NCBI GenBank assembly: GCA_016182725.1
Contig: JACPFZ010000037.1
Coordinates: 1 to 30,704 of the forward strand
Reading direction: 5' to 3'
Length of the DNA stretch: 30,704 nucleotides
Source: Candidatus Gottesmanbacteria bacterium
GTDB lineage: Bacteria; Patescibacteriota; Microgenomatia; UBA10105; UBA927
The notes beneath the pieces are model-generated. The model had not been told where the DNA came from. It saw nothing but the letters and a program-made list of their open reading frames with translations, and did no database searches. Shown one piece after another: positions 15,209 through 22,409 of the stretch. Numbering within the stretch: the stretch's first letter is position 1; each line of letters starts with the position of its first letter. Position numbers and translations under genes: made by a program.

Positions 15209-17148
15209 CAGGTCATACGCGCTTTTGGGGTTGAGCGTGAGGTGCGTGCCCTCGCAGCTTGCGGCTCTATAGTTTGCGTGCGGCTTGCCAGTTCCTCAAC
15301 CGCAGTTTGTGCCGGAACACCTCCACCCAGAGCCGTCACGACTTGACCGATTGGACCAACCGCTTCGACGTGACCAGTGGCTGTCAAGTGGCTTACATCC
15401 GCAACTGCTTCGCCGGCAACCATTCCCGCCCCTGCCGCGATAGCCCCGTACTTAATGGCTTTGCCTGTCCGTGCCCGATTGAACCGACGGGTGGTTTCCT
15501 CAACTTCGTTATTGATTTCTGTTGTTCGTACCTCTATGGCTTTGCGTAAAAACTCTTGACTCGTCTGATTACTGGTCGTTGCCTGCAAAAGTGTGGGGTC
15601 AACGGTATCTAATTTCTGTCGCGCTTCCCGCATCGCAAGAAACAACTTGGTGCGCTCTGTTTCGATCATTTGCGGAGAAGAAAAGGTCACGAGCCCTAAG
15701 CGGTTTTCCCTGCGGCTACTGATATTGATTCGTGTTTGGACATCCGCGATGGTGCCCATAAACCGTTGGAGGTCATCCTGCGTTGGCTTGTCTGGAAGCT
15801 TGAGCGCGTCTATAAGCTCGGTGGCATTTTTTTGAGGAACGTTAAATTGTTCAAACCATTTCCGGCGTTCGCCTTGAGAGACCGGATATCCTGCCTCTTT
15901 TTCTCCAATATGCACTTTGCGCTCGCGGCCGAGCCTTCGGTATTCGCGCACTGCGCCGAACGCGCCGCCCACAAGACTTCCGCCGATGGGCGCGACGAGA
16001 CGTGCTGCACTGGTGGCCATCGAGCGAGGAACAAGGAGCGCGGAAAGTCCAAGTGCCACACCACCACCGACCGTCGCTTCATTGAGGATCAATGCGCCCA
16101 AGGGATTTTTTTCGAATCGGTTGAGTGTTTTCTCCAGTCTCCCCACGATTTTCTTCGTCGTTGACGCTTCTATGCTTGTGGCCGCGCCCATGACGCCGAA
16201 GGCGATGCGAAATTCGCTATTGGCGATTCGCGCTTGGATAACAGCCATAGAAACCCCTTGGTTGCGTTGCGTTTTCAGGGCTTTGGCTGTTTCAAAAAGG
16301 GAAGACGTGTAGAGATCAGCGGCTTTCAAAAGTTCGGGCTTGAGATTTTTCATCATACTCCATACGCCCTGCGATTCGGTTTGGAATTGTGCTTCATTCA
16401 GAGCTCCGCTTGCAAAATCCTCCATAAGCTTGCGGCCCTTATCGATAATTGCTTTTTCTTGAGGAGTGGCTTCTTGGAGGATGTGCAGTTGTTCGCCCAT
16501 CTCCGTCCGTATCATTGCGTCGTTTTGATCCAATGTCTTGCGGAATCGTTCGTGTGTTTGCCCAAGTTCACGAACCAGAGTTTGCTCTTCCGTTGCATGC
16601 GTCAGTGAAGCAAGTTCTTCCAGAGTATATTGTTGCATGAGCGTTTTCTTACCGATTGCAGATTTGGCAAATTCTAACGCTCTCCTTCCTGTCTTTTTTG
16701 CAATGTTTGCCTGGCGAAGTTCCTGTTGATACCGGGCTTCAGCACGCTGTTTTGCCTGGGCAATACGCTCATCAGAAAATACATTATTGTTGACGGTAGC
16801 TAATAATTCTTTACTGTAGAGTCGAGCGCGCTCGCGGAAGTATTCACTCCCGAGCGACCGTTTCCAAACCGTGCGGGCGATACTGGAAAGGCTCAATCGC
16901 TCGCCGGGCTTTCGCTGCATTTCCTGTTCGGCCATCTCTGCGGCTTTCGTTTCGACAGCAGCGGCTCCCGTGGCGGTGATCACGAGTTTTTCATCTTCAG
17001 ATCCAAGAGTCACCGGTTCTGCAGCTATCTCATATGCTTTGCGTTCTTTAGGGGGGCGAGCAGTGCCCACAAGTTTGGCTTTTCCTTTTTCCACCAACCC
17101 GCGGGCTTGTTGGACTTTGTGTGTGAGCGCTTCTCGAAGTTCCGGCAT
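15154..17148 (-). CDS. N-terminal part of the giant helical protein
   Basis: A 664-residue ORF of unknown function, mostly long charged helices. Residues 1-60 are basic, and 60-300 are coiled-coil-like (AKQRAEARYQQELRQANIAKK, QTHERFRKTLDQNDAMIR). A hydrophobic Gly-rich stretch lies near 370-410 (GGGVALGLSALLVP ... VAPIGGSLVGGAFGAVREY). More helices follow, then a second Gly/Ala-rich stretch near 600-640 (KYGAIAAGAGMVAGEAVADV). The last 20 residues or so (ARTSRSTPKARMTW) look like out-of-frame sequence, while the overlapping frame reads sensibly (LTLNPKSAYDLVFDADAS). I therefore think this and the following ORF are one protein. The start ATG lies 2 bases beyond the stop of the upstream gene. 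Confidence 0.65.
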   Translation of the reverse strand: MPELREALTHKVQQARGLVEKGKAKLVGTARPPKERKAYEIAAEPVTLGSEDEKLVITATGAAAVETKAAEMAEQEMQRKPGERLSLSSIARTVWKRSLGSEYFRERARLYSKELLATVNNNVFSDERIAQAKQRAEARYQQELRQANIAKKTGRRALEFAKSAIGKKTLMQQYTLEELASLTHATEEQTLVRELGQTHERFRKTLDQNDAMIRTEMGEQLHILQEATPQEKAIIDKGRKLMEDFASGALNEAQFQTESQGVWSMMKNLKPELLKAADLYTSSLFETAKALKTQRNQGVSMAVIQARIANSEFRIAFGVMGAATSIEASTTKKIVGRLEKTLNRFEKNPLGALILNEATVGGGVALGLSALLVPRSMATSAARLVAPIGGSLVGGAFGAVREYRRLGRERKVHIGEKEAGYPVSQGERRKWFEQFNVPQKNATELIDALKLPDKPTQDDLQRFMGTIADVQTRINISSRRENRLGLVTFSSPQMIETERTKLFLAMREARQKLDTVDPTLLQATTSNQTSQEFLRKAIEVRTTEINNEVEETTRRFNRARTGKAIKYGAIAAGAGMVAGEAVADVSHLTATGHVEAVGPIGQVVTALGGGVPAQTAVEELASRTQTIEPQAARARTSRSTPKARMTWCLMPMRQGTQTLPFSMI
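15223..15229 (-). promoter_or_regulatory. Candidate -1 frameshift slippery heptamer CCCAAAA
   Basis: On the minus strand the sequence reads C CCA AAA in the frame of the 664-residue ORF. This is the X XXY YYZ layout for -1 slippage. A -1 shift here continues directly into the downstream frame as PKSAYDLVFD. A 5-bp stem (TGCGT/ACGCA) lies about 30 bases downstream and is too weak and distant to be convincing. A plain indel mutation or assembly error in 15154-15295 is the alternative. Confidence 0.35.
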
Positions 17149-17150
17149 AG

Positions 17151-17468
17151 TTATCCTAGATAAAGATTTTTAAACTCATTAAGAATCTGGGCGAAAAACA
17201 CATCTTTTTCTTTGATTTTCGGACCTACATGGTCGGTAATATATGCTTGTAGCTGGTCATCGGTGGCGTTTTTGTCTTCTAGACCTTGGAATTCTTGGAG
17301 TTCTATGGGGGAAAGTTGCTCGAGCATTTTAAGGGAAATCATTTTGTTGAGAGCCGTCATCATTTCCTGCTTCATCTGCTCGCGATTTTCCGCGGGGATA
17401 GATACTCCGGCATGTTTTTCATCCAGAAGTTTGTCGATAAACGTGTCTAGGGTGAGGTTGGTAGGCAT
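17151..17468 (-). CDS. Small helical hypothetical protein
   Basis: A 105-residue soluble, acidic, helical protein. ATG 17468 (MPTNLTLDTFIDKLLDEKH) is chosen because it begins 7 bases after the stop of the preceding gene; the longer ORF would run back into that gene. It is built of helix-loop-helix units (REQMKQEMMTALNKMISLKMLEQL, DQLQAYITDHVGPKI, DVFFAQILNEFKNLYLG). In style it resembles the gene upstream (the 123-residue protein), so the two may be paralogous or partner proteins. Tight spacing on both sides (7 and 2 bases) indicates an operon with the giant protein. Function unknown. Confidence 0.65.
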   Translation of the reverse strand: MPTNLTLDTFIDKLLDEKHAGVSIPAENREQMKQEMMTALNKMISLKMLEQLSPIELQEFQGLEDKNATDDQLQAYITDHVGPKIKEKDVFFAQILNEFKNLYLG

Positions 17469-17475
17469 ACCGATA

Positions 17476-17847
17476 TTATACCTTTCCTTTGCCTTGCCAG
17501 ACAAGCTTGACCTCCTGGTCCACGGCTTTTTGTGCAAGCTTGGCTGCGGCATCAAATTGACCTTGTTTGATAAGGTTTTCGACATTTTGTTTCACTTGTT
17601 GTGTGATGTTGGTCTCATATTCCTTGAGAATCGGCAGAATGATGGGGGAAAGCTCGGGGAACGTATCATCGATCTTGGGAATGGCTTTGTATAACTGCTC
17701 AAAACTCATGCCGGGGACAAGCGTGTCCAGGACGGTCTGGGAGATTTGCTGGCTTCGCTCATCGGTCATGGTTCCGTCAGCAAGCTTTTCTTTGATCATC
17801 TCAACGACGTTGAGTTCAATCTGCTGGCGGATGTCATCGGGAGTCAT
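17476..17847 (-). CDS. Small helical hypothetical protein
   Basis: A 123-residue soluble helical protein and the first gene of the long minus-strand run. The sequence alternates acidic and hydrophobic helices (DIRQQIELNVVEMIKEKLADG, QQISQTVLDTLVPG, NVENLIKQGQFDAAAKLAQKAVDQEVKLVWQ). The stretch FDAAAKLAQKAVDQ looks like half of a TPR-type helical hairpin. No catalytic motif, signal peptide or membrane segment is seen. It is divergent from the M16 peptidase gene with 58 bases between them. I recognise no family. Confidence 0.65.
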   Translation of the reverse strand: MTPDDIRQQIELNVVEMIKEKLADGTMTDERSQQISQTVLDTLVPGMSFEQLYKAIPKIDDTFPELSPIILPILKEYETNITQQVKQNVENLIKQGQFDAAAKLAQKAVDQEVKLVWQGKGKV

Positions 17848-17860
17848 ATAATTAACATTA

Positions 17861-17872
17861 GTCTAATTAGAC
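17861..17872. promoter_or_regulatory. 12-bp palindrome GTCTAATTAGAC in a divergent promoter region
   Basis: A perfect palindrome that overlaps the -35 region of the M16 peptidase promoter and lies upstream of the divergent helical-protein gene. The same GTCT-N4-AGAC frame occurs at 25351-25362 before mreB. It is a possible operator. Confidence 0.3.
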
Positions 17873-17896
17873 AAATGAGTCAAATTGATCTAATAT
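17868..17896 (+). promoter_or_regulatory. Promoter of the M16 peptidase gene
   Basis: TAGACA (17868-17873), exactly 17 bp, TAATAT (17891-17896). Transcription would start about 3 bases before ATG 17906, again nearly leaderless. Confidence 0.55.
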
Positions 17897-17905
17897 AAGA
17901 TTCTT

Positions 17906-19282
17906 ATGACGAAAAAGCCTTATGAGCGCACGATTTTTGGGAACGGTGTTCGCCTCATCCTCGTCCCCATGACCGGTGTCAATAGCGTGGCGACGAGTGT
18001 CATGGTAGCAGTGGGAAGCCGCTATGAGACGAAAGCGATCAACGGTATATCTCATTTCCTCGAACACATGGTGTTTAAAGGCACCAAAAAGTACCCGACA
18101 ACCGATGACGTCAATGTGATCGAGCGGGCAGGGGGCTTGCAGAATGCCTATACTGACATTGACATCACCAATTACCACAACAAAGTCCTGGCAAGCGATT
18201 GGGAACTGGCATTAGACATCAATAAAGAGCTTGCACTCCACCCTCGCCTTGAGCAGAAATACGTAGATAAGGAACGCGACGTGATCCTTGAAGAAATGAA
18301 GCGGTATGAAGACGAACCGGAAGTAAAGGTGGAAGACACGTTTCATCAGATGATGTATCCGGGAACTGCGCTCGGGATGCGGATTATCGGTGAAGAAGCA
18401 TCGCTTCGAGTCTTGCAAGGAGTTTCCTTGCAAGACTACCACGATACGTGGTACAAGCCGGAGCAGATTGTTGTTGTCCTTGCAGGACGAATTACGAATA
18501 ATGAGCAAAGAATTAAGACTAAGGCAGAAGAGTGGTTTGGGCCATCGGTTCTCGGTTTTCGGTTGTCAGATAGCGGTCAACCGGTCAACCGGTCAACCGG
18601 TCAACACAATTCTGAAAACCGACAACAGAAAACCGATAACAGACCTTTTTCAGTTGAAGGCTTTGAACGGGTGACAGATCATCAGGATAAGCCTCAACTG
18701 GCAGTTGTCACCAAGCCGGATGTGCAGCAGGCGCATGTGATGCTTGGGGTCAGAGTATTCCATCGGGGAAGTGACGACCGGTTTGCCTGGACAGTCTTTA
18801 ATCTTCTGATGGGTATTTCGTTTACGTCACGGCTTTTTAAAGAAATCCGCGAAAAACGGGGCTTGTGTTATCACATTCGAAGCAGCACCAACATGTGGCA
18901 GGATGTGGGGAATTGGACGATTTACGCGGGTGTGGCGACGGAGAAAGTCGAAGAAGCAACACAAGCAATACTAGGAGAGCTAGCGAAAGCCCGCGACAAA
19001 AGGGTGAGGAGTGAAGAAGTGATGGTTGCCAAAAAGCGTTTCAAGACCCTGATGGCATTTCGGGGTGAAGATCCGGAGTTTATGGCGGAATACTACGGCC
19101 GCCAGGATCTGTTTGGAATGCCCTTCATGACGATGGATGAACACCTTGCCAGAATTGATGCCGTGACTGCCGATGATATCAATAAACTTTTAAAAAAGTA
19201 TATCAAGAGCGAGACGTTGAACATGGCCATCGTTTGGAATAAATCCCAAGGGGATAAGCTTCGGCAGTTATTGAAGCTTTAA
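17906..19282 (+). CDS. M16-family zinc peptidase
   Basis: A 458-residue metallopeptidase of the insulinase/mitochondrial-processing-peptidase type. The inverted zinc motif HxxEH is H50-F-L-E53-H54 (SHFLEHMVFKGT). The third ligand is in the ERDVILEE segment (E129/E130). The C-terminal inactive half-domain follows (QAHVMLGVRVFHRGSDDR, LFKEIREKRGLCYHIRSS). The length is right for the single-chain two-domain form, and no signal peptide is seen. Between the halves, residues about 214-249 are an unusual Asn/Gln/Arg-rich insert (see 18541). It has its own promoter and is followed by ndk after a 136-base gap. It probably degrades small peptides or processes leader peptides; the substrate is unknown. 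Confidence 0.92.
   Translation: MTKKPYERTIFGNGVRLILVPMTGVNSVATSVMVAVGSRYETKAINGISHFLEHMVFKGTKKYPTTDDVNVIERAGGLQNAYTDIDITNYHNKVLASDWELALDINKELALHPRLEQKYVDKERDVILEEMKRYEDEPEVKVEDTFHQMMYPGTALGMRIIGEEASLRVLQGVSLQDYHDTWYKPEQIVVVLAGRITNNEQRIKTKAEEWFGPSVLGFRLSDSGQPVNRSTGQHNSENRQQKTDNRPFSVEGFERVTDHQDKPQLAVVTKPDVQQAHVMLGVRVFHRGSDDRFAWTVFNLLMGISFTSRLFKEIREKRGLCYHIRSSTNMWQDVGNWTIYAGVATEKVEEATQAILGELAKARDKRVRSEEVMVAKKRFKTLMAFRGEDPEFMAEYYGRQDLFGMPFMTMDEHLARIDAVTADDINKLLKKYIKSETLNMAIVWNKSQGDKLRQLLKL
18541..18650 (+). repeat. In-frame repeat insert in the M16 gene, with 8-bp tandem repeat
   Basis: The unit GGTCAACC is repeated 3.9 times at 18575-18605. It is flanked by an imperfect inverted repeat (TCGGTTTTCGGTTGTCAG near 18552, facing CTGAAAACCGACAACAG near 18612). 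The codons give a polar segment (SGQPVNRSTGQHNSENRQQ) between the two halves of the peptidase. Because the unit is 8 bases, a change in copy number would break the frame. Confidence 0.75.
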
Positions 19283-19418
19283 ATTTTTACATTGTAATTT
19301 TAAAATGAATCGAGTAGCATACAGGAAGAGTTGTTATGCTAGAGCGAACCTAGGTTTAGGCTTGAAAGGAGGTACCTTGCAAGGATAAATCGTTCATTTC
19401 GCTGCAAGTCTACACAGT
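19283..19418 (+). other. Leader region of ndk with inverted repeats
   Basis: Three small inverted repeats: TAGCATA/TATGCTA (19315-19341), AACC-TA-GGTT inside CGAACCTAGGTTTAG, and CTTGCA/TGCAAG close to the ndk start. An AAAGGAGGT sequence near 19369 is far from ATG 19419, so it is not the ndk ribosome-binding site. A structured leader is possible; no known riboswitch is recognised. Confidence 0.3.
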
Positions 19419-19832
19419 ATGAAAGAGAGAACCGTAGTCTTGGTAAAACCCGATGGCGTACAGAAGCATATTATTGGCCGCGTCATTGACCGGTTTGAGC
19501 GGGCAGGTTTGACGATTGTTGCACTCAAAATGCTCCGGTTGACCCGCGAGTTCCTCGAAGTCTGGTATAGCCATCACAAAGACAAGCCGTTTTTCCCGGA
19601 TATTGTGCAACAAATGACCTCGACACCCGTGGTTGCGTTTATTTTAGAAGGAGAAGGGGCGATACAGAAAGTGTTTGCCATCTGCGGTCCCACGGATCCT
19701 GCGCAAGCCCAGCCGGGCACCATCCGCCGAGACTTTGGCGTTGATAAGCCTCGCAACGTCGTCCACCGCTCCGATTCGCTTGAGGCTGCGCAAAAAGAAA
19801 TCAGCCTCCTGTTTCCGTCGGAAGAGCTTTAG
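19419..19832 (+). CDS. ndk: Nucleoside diphosphate kinase
   Basis: A 137-residue cytoplasmic enzyme that balances nucleoside triphosphates by passing the gamma phosphate from ATP through a phosphohistidine. The start ERTVVLVKPDGVQ has the conserved Lys-Pro-Asp-Gly. The active-site His is H116 in NVVHRSDS, where most homologues have HGSDS (Gly to Arg at 117). RRDFG and PRNVVH also match the family. The length is normal (about 135-150). The stop codon lies inside the REP-like repeat that separates it from the convergent RAYT gene, so that palindrome may also end its transcript. Confidence 0.95.
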   Translation: MKERTVVLVKPDGVQKHIIGRVIDRFERAGLTIVALKMLRLTREFLEVWYSHHKDKPFFPDIVQQMTSTPVVAFILEGEGAIQKVFAICGPTDPAQAQPGTIRRDFGVDKPRNVVHRSDSLEAAQKEISLLFPSEEL

Positions 19833-19884
19833 CTTTACAGCTTTACACATCGGATGTGTAAAGCTGTAAAGCTGTGTAAAGCTA
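19825..19884. repeat. REP-like palindrome, copy 2 (downstream of RAYT)
   Basis: The core at 19839-19865 has the 13-bp arms around a central G. AGCTTTAC (19831-19838) and GTAAAGCT (19866-19873) extend it to a perfect 43-bp palindrome. A further GTGTAAAGCT unit follows at 19874-19883. It contains the stop codons of both ndk (19830-19832) and the RAYT gene (19882-19884). Confidence 0.9.
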
Positions 19885-20559
19885 AAGTTTGTCATCGAAA
19901 AGGACATGTTTGACAGTCTCGAGCGTTTTCTGGTAATCTGCTTGATCGACAAGAAACGATCGGTACGATTCTTTTGAGCCAAACGACGTGAGGATAGGGG
20001 TGGGGTCAGCGAGGCTTGGCGTGCGCGCAAAATATTCAGGCAGCGACGACCACGGATACCCAAAGAGTTCTTCTATGCTTTTGACCACGCCGCTTGTGAA
20101 AGGGTTGAGATGGATGTATCGGGAGACGTGGATGAGTTGTTCGTCTGATTGGATTCGTACTGCTTTAAATGGCCCCTGGAACAGCGGTCCGACCCTGCCA
20201 TACCTGGTGTTGAAATATTTGGTATAGCTATCAGTAATTCGTCGCATAAATGCGGTAACGCCCCCATCGGTTGTTTGTTTCACTAACAAATGAACGTGAT
20301 TGGGCATGAAGACGTAGGAGACAATTGATATGATGTGCGGTTGCCCTTTCATGGTTTCTGTCATATGCCTGCGGATGGGCAATGCGAGGTTCAGAAACTG
20401 AGAGAGGCGGAATTGTGGCTTTTCTGGGAGATAATAGGCAAGCGTGTCCACCAGCCGTTGCTTACTCCGTTCATCAGAAAAAATTGCGCGTTTTTCCACA
20501 CCTCGGTTACAGATGTGGTAATACTCACCGGTAACCAGTGGGGTTAGACGATAGGCCAT
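19882..20559 (-). CDS. RAYT: REP-associated tyrosine transposase (IS200-like Y1)
   Basis: A 225-residue single-strand DNA transposase of the HUH class. Such proteins nick and move REP palindromes and do not form a classical IS. The HUH motif is H88-V-H90 in MPNHVHLLV, and the likely nucleophile is Y115 in DSYTKYFN. The RAYT hallmarks GPLFQGPFKA, YIHLNP and YPWSS are all present. ATG 20559 (MAYRLTPLV) is the usual family start. The gene is intact and is flanked on both sides by matching 43-bp palindromes. It converges on ndk. Other copies of the palindrome elsewhere in the window suggest that it is, or was, active. Confidence 0.92.
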   Translation of the reverse strand: MAYRLTPLVTGEYYHICNRGVEKRAIFSDERSKQRLVDTLAYYLPEKPQFRLSQFLNLALPIRRHMTETMKGQPHIISIVSYVFMPNHVHLLVKQTTDGGVTAFMRRITDSYTKYFNTRYGRVGPLFQGPFKAVRIQSDEQLIHVSRYIHLNPFTSGVVKSIEELFGYPWSSLPEYFARTPSLADPTPILTSFGSKESYRSFLVDQADYQKTLETVKHVLFDDKL

Positions 20560-20595
20560 ATACTCAGCTTACATGAAGGTTGAGGGAGAATCAAT

Positions 20596-20638
20596 AGCTT
20601 TACAGCTTTACACATCGGATGTGTAAAGCTGTAAAGCT
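20596..20638. repeat. REP-like palindrome, copy 3 (upstream of RAYT)
   Basis: A perfect 43-bp palindrome (core 20604-20630) identical to the 43-bp heart of copy 2. It lies 36 bases before the RAYT start, so the RAYT gene is bracketed. Confidence 0.92.
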
Positions 20639-20641
20639 TAG

Positions 20642-20699
20642 AAAAAAGACGCGATCGGTGGTGCAGTGGGGCTGGGGATCCACATCCGTTCGCGTCTTT
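20642..20699 (-). terminator. Terminator-like hairpin after the GC-rich gene
   Basis: A perfect 10-bp stem AAAGACGCGA (20645-20654) / TCGCGTCTTT (20690-20699). On the minus strand it ends in a run of six T (20647-20642). The loop is long (35 bases) but GC-rich and may fold further. It is placed correctly to end transcription of the gene at 20749-21483. Confidence 0.5.
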
Positions 20700-20748
20700 C
20701 GTCGTAATGGACAGTTGAAGAGTTTGTTGCCCCAGCCTGAAAATTTTT

Positions 20749-21483
20749 TTACTGATCGGCTGCCCCCTGCGCATGGACTGGATGTTCAAACCTGTCCTTC
20801 CAATGATCCGCCTCTGGGTCATCGGCAGTAGCTGCACTGGAGGGTTCGGCCACGTTGACTGCGGGAGCAATCGTTGTTTGCACCTTCGGAACGGCGAAAT
20901 CTCTGAGCTTGAGCGCTTCTTGATTGTTCGGTTCGATCTCTAGAACCCGTAGTGCGCATTGGCGCGCTTCTGCCCAATTTACCTCATGTTGTCCTACTGC
21001 GTCCCATCCCCGTATTAGCAATTCCTCGACCTGCGGATTCGTCGGTTGAGTCGGTTGGTCGGCTACTGGCTGATTCAGCTGTGTCCCGGCGACTGCCTTG
21101 GCCAGTTGCTCAACGACATCGGGCTTGCTGCCCGGCGGTTGCGGCGGTTCGCCAAAGTGCATAGGCGCCGTTTCAGGAGATCCGCCTGGATCGTCTGGCG
21201 TGAGCGCCGGCGGCAACTTCCCAAATGCCTGGGCGAGTATCGCACCGTTCTGTTGCGGTTGATTCGATCGGTTGGCGTCCTTTGCCCAGCGCTTTATCGC
21301 ATTGGACGCGGCTAACCCGGCGCCCATTGTTTTTGCTATGCGCGTTGCGATTTCCATGGCGGTGGCTCCGTCTGCGTTTGGGTCATCAATGAGCTGCGCC
21401 AACTCCCCATCCGCCAGATAGAGCTGCAGCCGCGCCTCTTCTACGACCTGCTTTGCGTTTTTCAGAGCTAACTTTGAGTCCAT
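20749..21483 (-). CDS. Hypothetical protein, GC-rich, with TPR-like C-terminus
   Basis: A 244-residue soluble protein. AGGAG lies 10 bases before ATG 21483, a real Shine-Dalgarno site, rare here. Residues 1-75 are helical (KNAKQVVEEARLQLYLADGEL). A Pro/Gln-rich linker spans about 75-145. Residues 145-200 resemble one TPR-like hairpin (LLIRGWDAVGQHEVNWAEARQCALRVLEIEPNNQEALKLR), where ALRVLEIEPNN is the typical turn. The tail is polar. No signal peptide is present. It is GC-rich like the 7988-8710 gene and unlike the genes around it. It is followed by a terminator-like hairpin. Function unknown; TPR-like proteins usually bind partners. Confidence 0.65.
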   Translation of the reverse strand: MDSKLALKNAKQVVEEARLQLYLADGELAQLIDDPNADGATAMEIATRIAKTMGAGLAASNAIKRWAKDANRSNQPQQNGAILAQAFGKLPPALTPDDPGGSPETAPMHFGEPPQPPGSKPDVVEQLAKAVAGTQLNQPVADQPTQPTNPQVEELLIRGWDAVGQHEVNWAEARQCALRVLEIEPNNQEALKLRDFAVPKVQTTIAPAVNVAEPSSAATADDPEADHWKDRFEHPVHAQGAADQ

Positions 21484-21716
21484 TGCATTTTCTCCTGGTT
21501 TTTTCTAACTGAACTGCGAGAATTCTCTTCAACTGTCAATGTGCTTCTCAAAAGCTTCAATGCAAAGTTTGAGGTTTGATGAAGCTACAATAAGTGGAAT
21601 TATAGGGCAGATGAGGATGGGATGCAAATGCGAAAATAACCCGACGCGCCAAGAAGAAGAATTGTATAAGACAGGGAAAAAGAGTGCAACGGGAAGAGTA
21701 AAAAGACTGGATGGAG

Positions 21717-22364
21717 TTATACTATAATCTTTAATGATCGCAGTATCGGGAGCAATACTTCAAACGGGAGACCAATGACATTGGTGTAGCTGCCGTCAAT
21801 TTTGGTCACCAGACTCCAGGGAGTTTCGTTTAAGGCATAGCCTGCGGCAAAGCGGGTAAAGTCGTAGCGGGCAACATAGCCTTCCAGCTCTGCGGGACGA
21901 AGTTTTCGCATAGTGACGCGGGTTTCCATCACCTTTTCCCACCGCTTCTTTTCCTGTTCTTTATCCACGAGCACTAAAGACACGGCGGTAGCAAACGTAT
22001 GAGTTTTGCCCATGAGGGCTTTGAGAATGGTTTTGGCGTCTTCCCGGTCATTGGCTTTGCCAAAGGTTTGCCGGCCAGAGATGGCCATAGAATCGGCGGC
22101 AATCACGAGACTCTGCGCCGGTTCCGACAGGTGGTAGACGCGCGGGTGTTTAATGACTTCATCGGCTTTGGTCCGGGCGCGGCGAAGAAGGGTAGTGAGG
22201 GGATCTTTGTCTACAATCGTCCCCTCGTCCACATGAGTGACAATGACCCGGAAACGCACGCCAAGCTTCTCCAGCAGAGTTTTTCGGCCTATGGATTGGC
22301 TGGCGAGGATTATCTCAATGGGGTAGACAATAGGGAGTTGGGAAGCACGGGGACCCAGATTCAT
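21717..22364 (-). CDS. maf: Maf-like nucleotide pyrophosphatase
   Basis: A 215-residue member of the Maf/HAM1-fold family, which hydrolyse non-canonical or particular nucleoside triphosphates (dTTP/UTP or m7GTP) to monophosphates. Family features: IILASQSIGRKTLLEKLG near the start (the usual LASxSPRR box, here with SIGRK), VDEG, LVIAADSMAISGRQTFGKA, DREDAKTILKALMGKTH, and the ending SYTNVIGLPFEVL. ATG 22364 (MNLGPRASQ) leaves 45 bases to the divergent FabH-like gene; the longer start at 22421 would overlap that gene. The altered SxSPRR box may change substrate choice. Confidence 0.85.
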   Translation of the reverse strand: MNLGPRASQLPIVYPIEIILASQSIGRKTLLEKLGVRFRVIVTHVDEGTIVDKDPLTTLLRRARTKADEVIKHPRVYHLSEPAQSLVIAADSMAISGRQTFGKANDREDAKTILKALMGKTHTFATAVSLVLVDKEQEKKRWEKVMETRVTMRKLRPAELEGYVARYDFTRFAAGYALNETPWSLVTKIDGSYTNVIGLPFEVLLPILRSLKIIV

Positions 22365-22409
22365 ACCTCTAGTATAGCGCATTTCGAAAGATTTTGCTAC
22401 CATAGGGGG

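Noticed and set aside
21539..21727. 62-codon ORF on the plus strand
   Set aside because: No recognisable feature; runs from the upstream region of one minus-strand gene into the end of maf.
22022..22409. Longer N-terminus for the FabH-like gene
   Set aside because: The upstream part of the open frame is antisense to maf, and condensing enzymes of this family do not need it.
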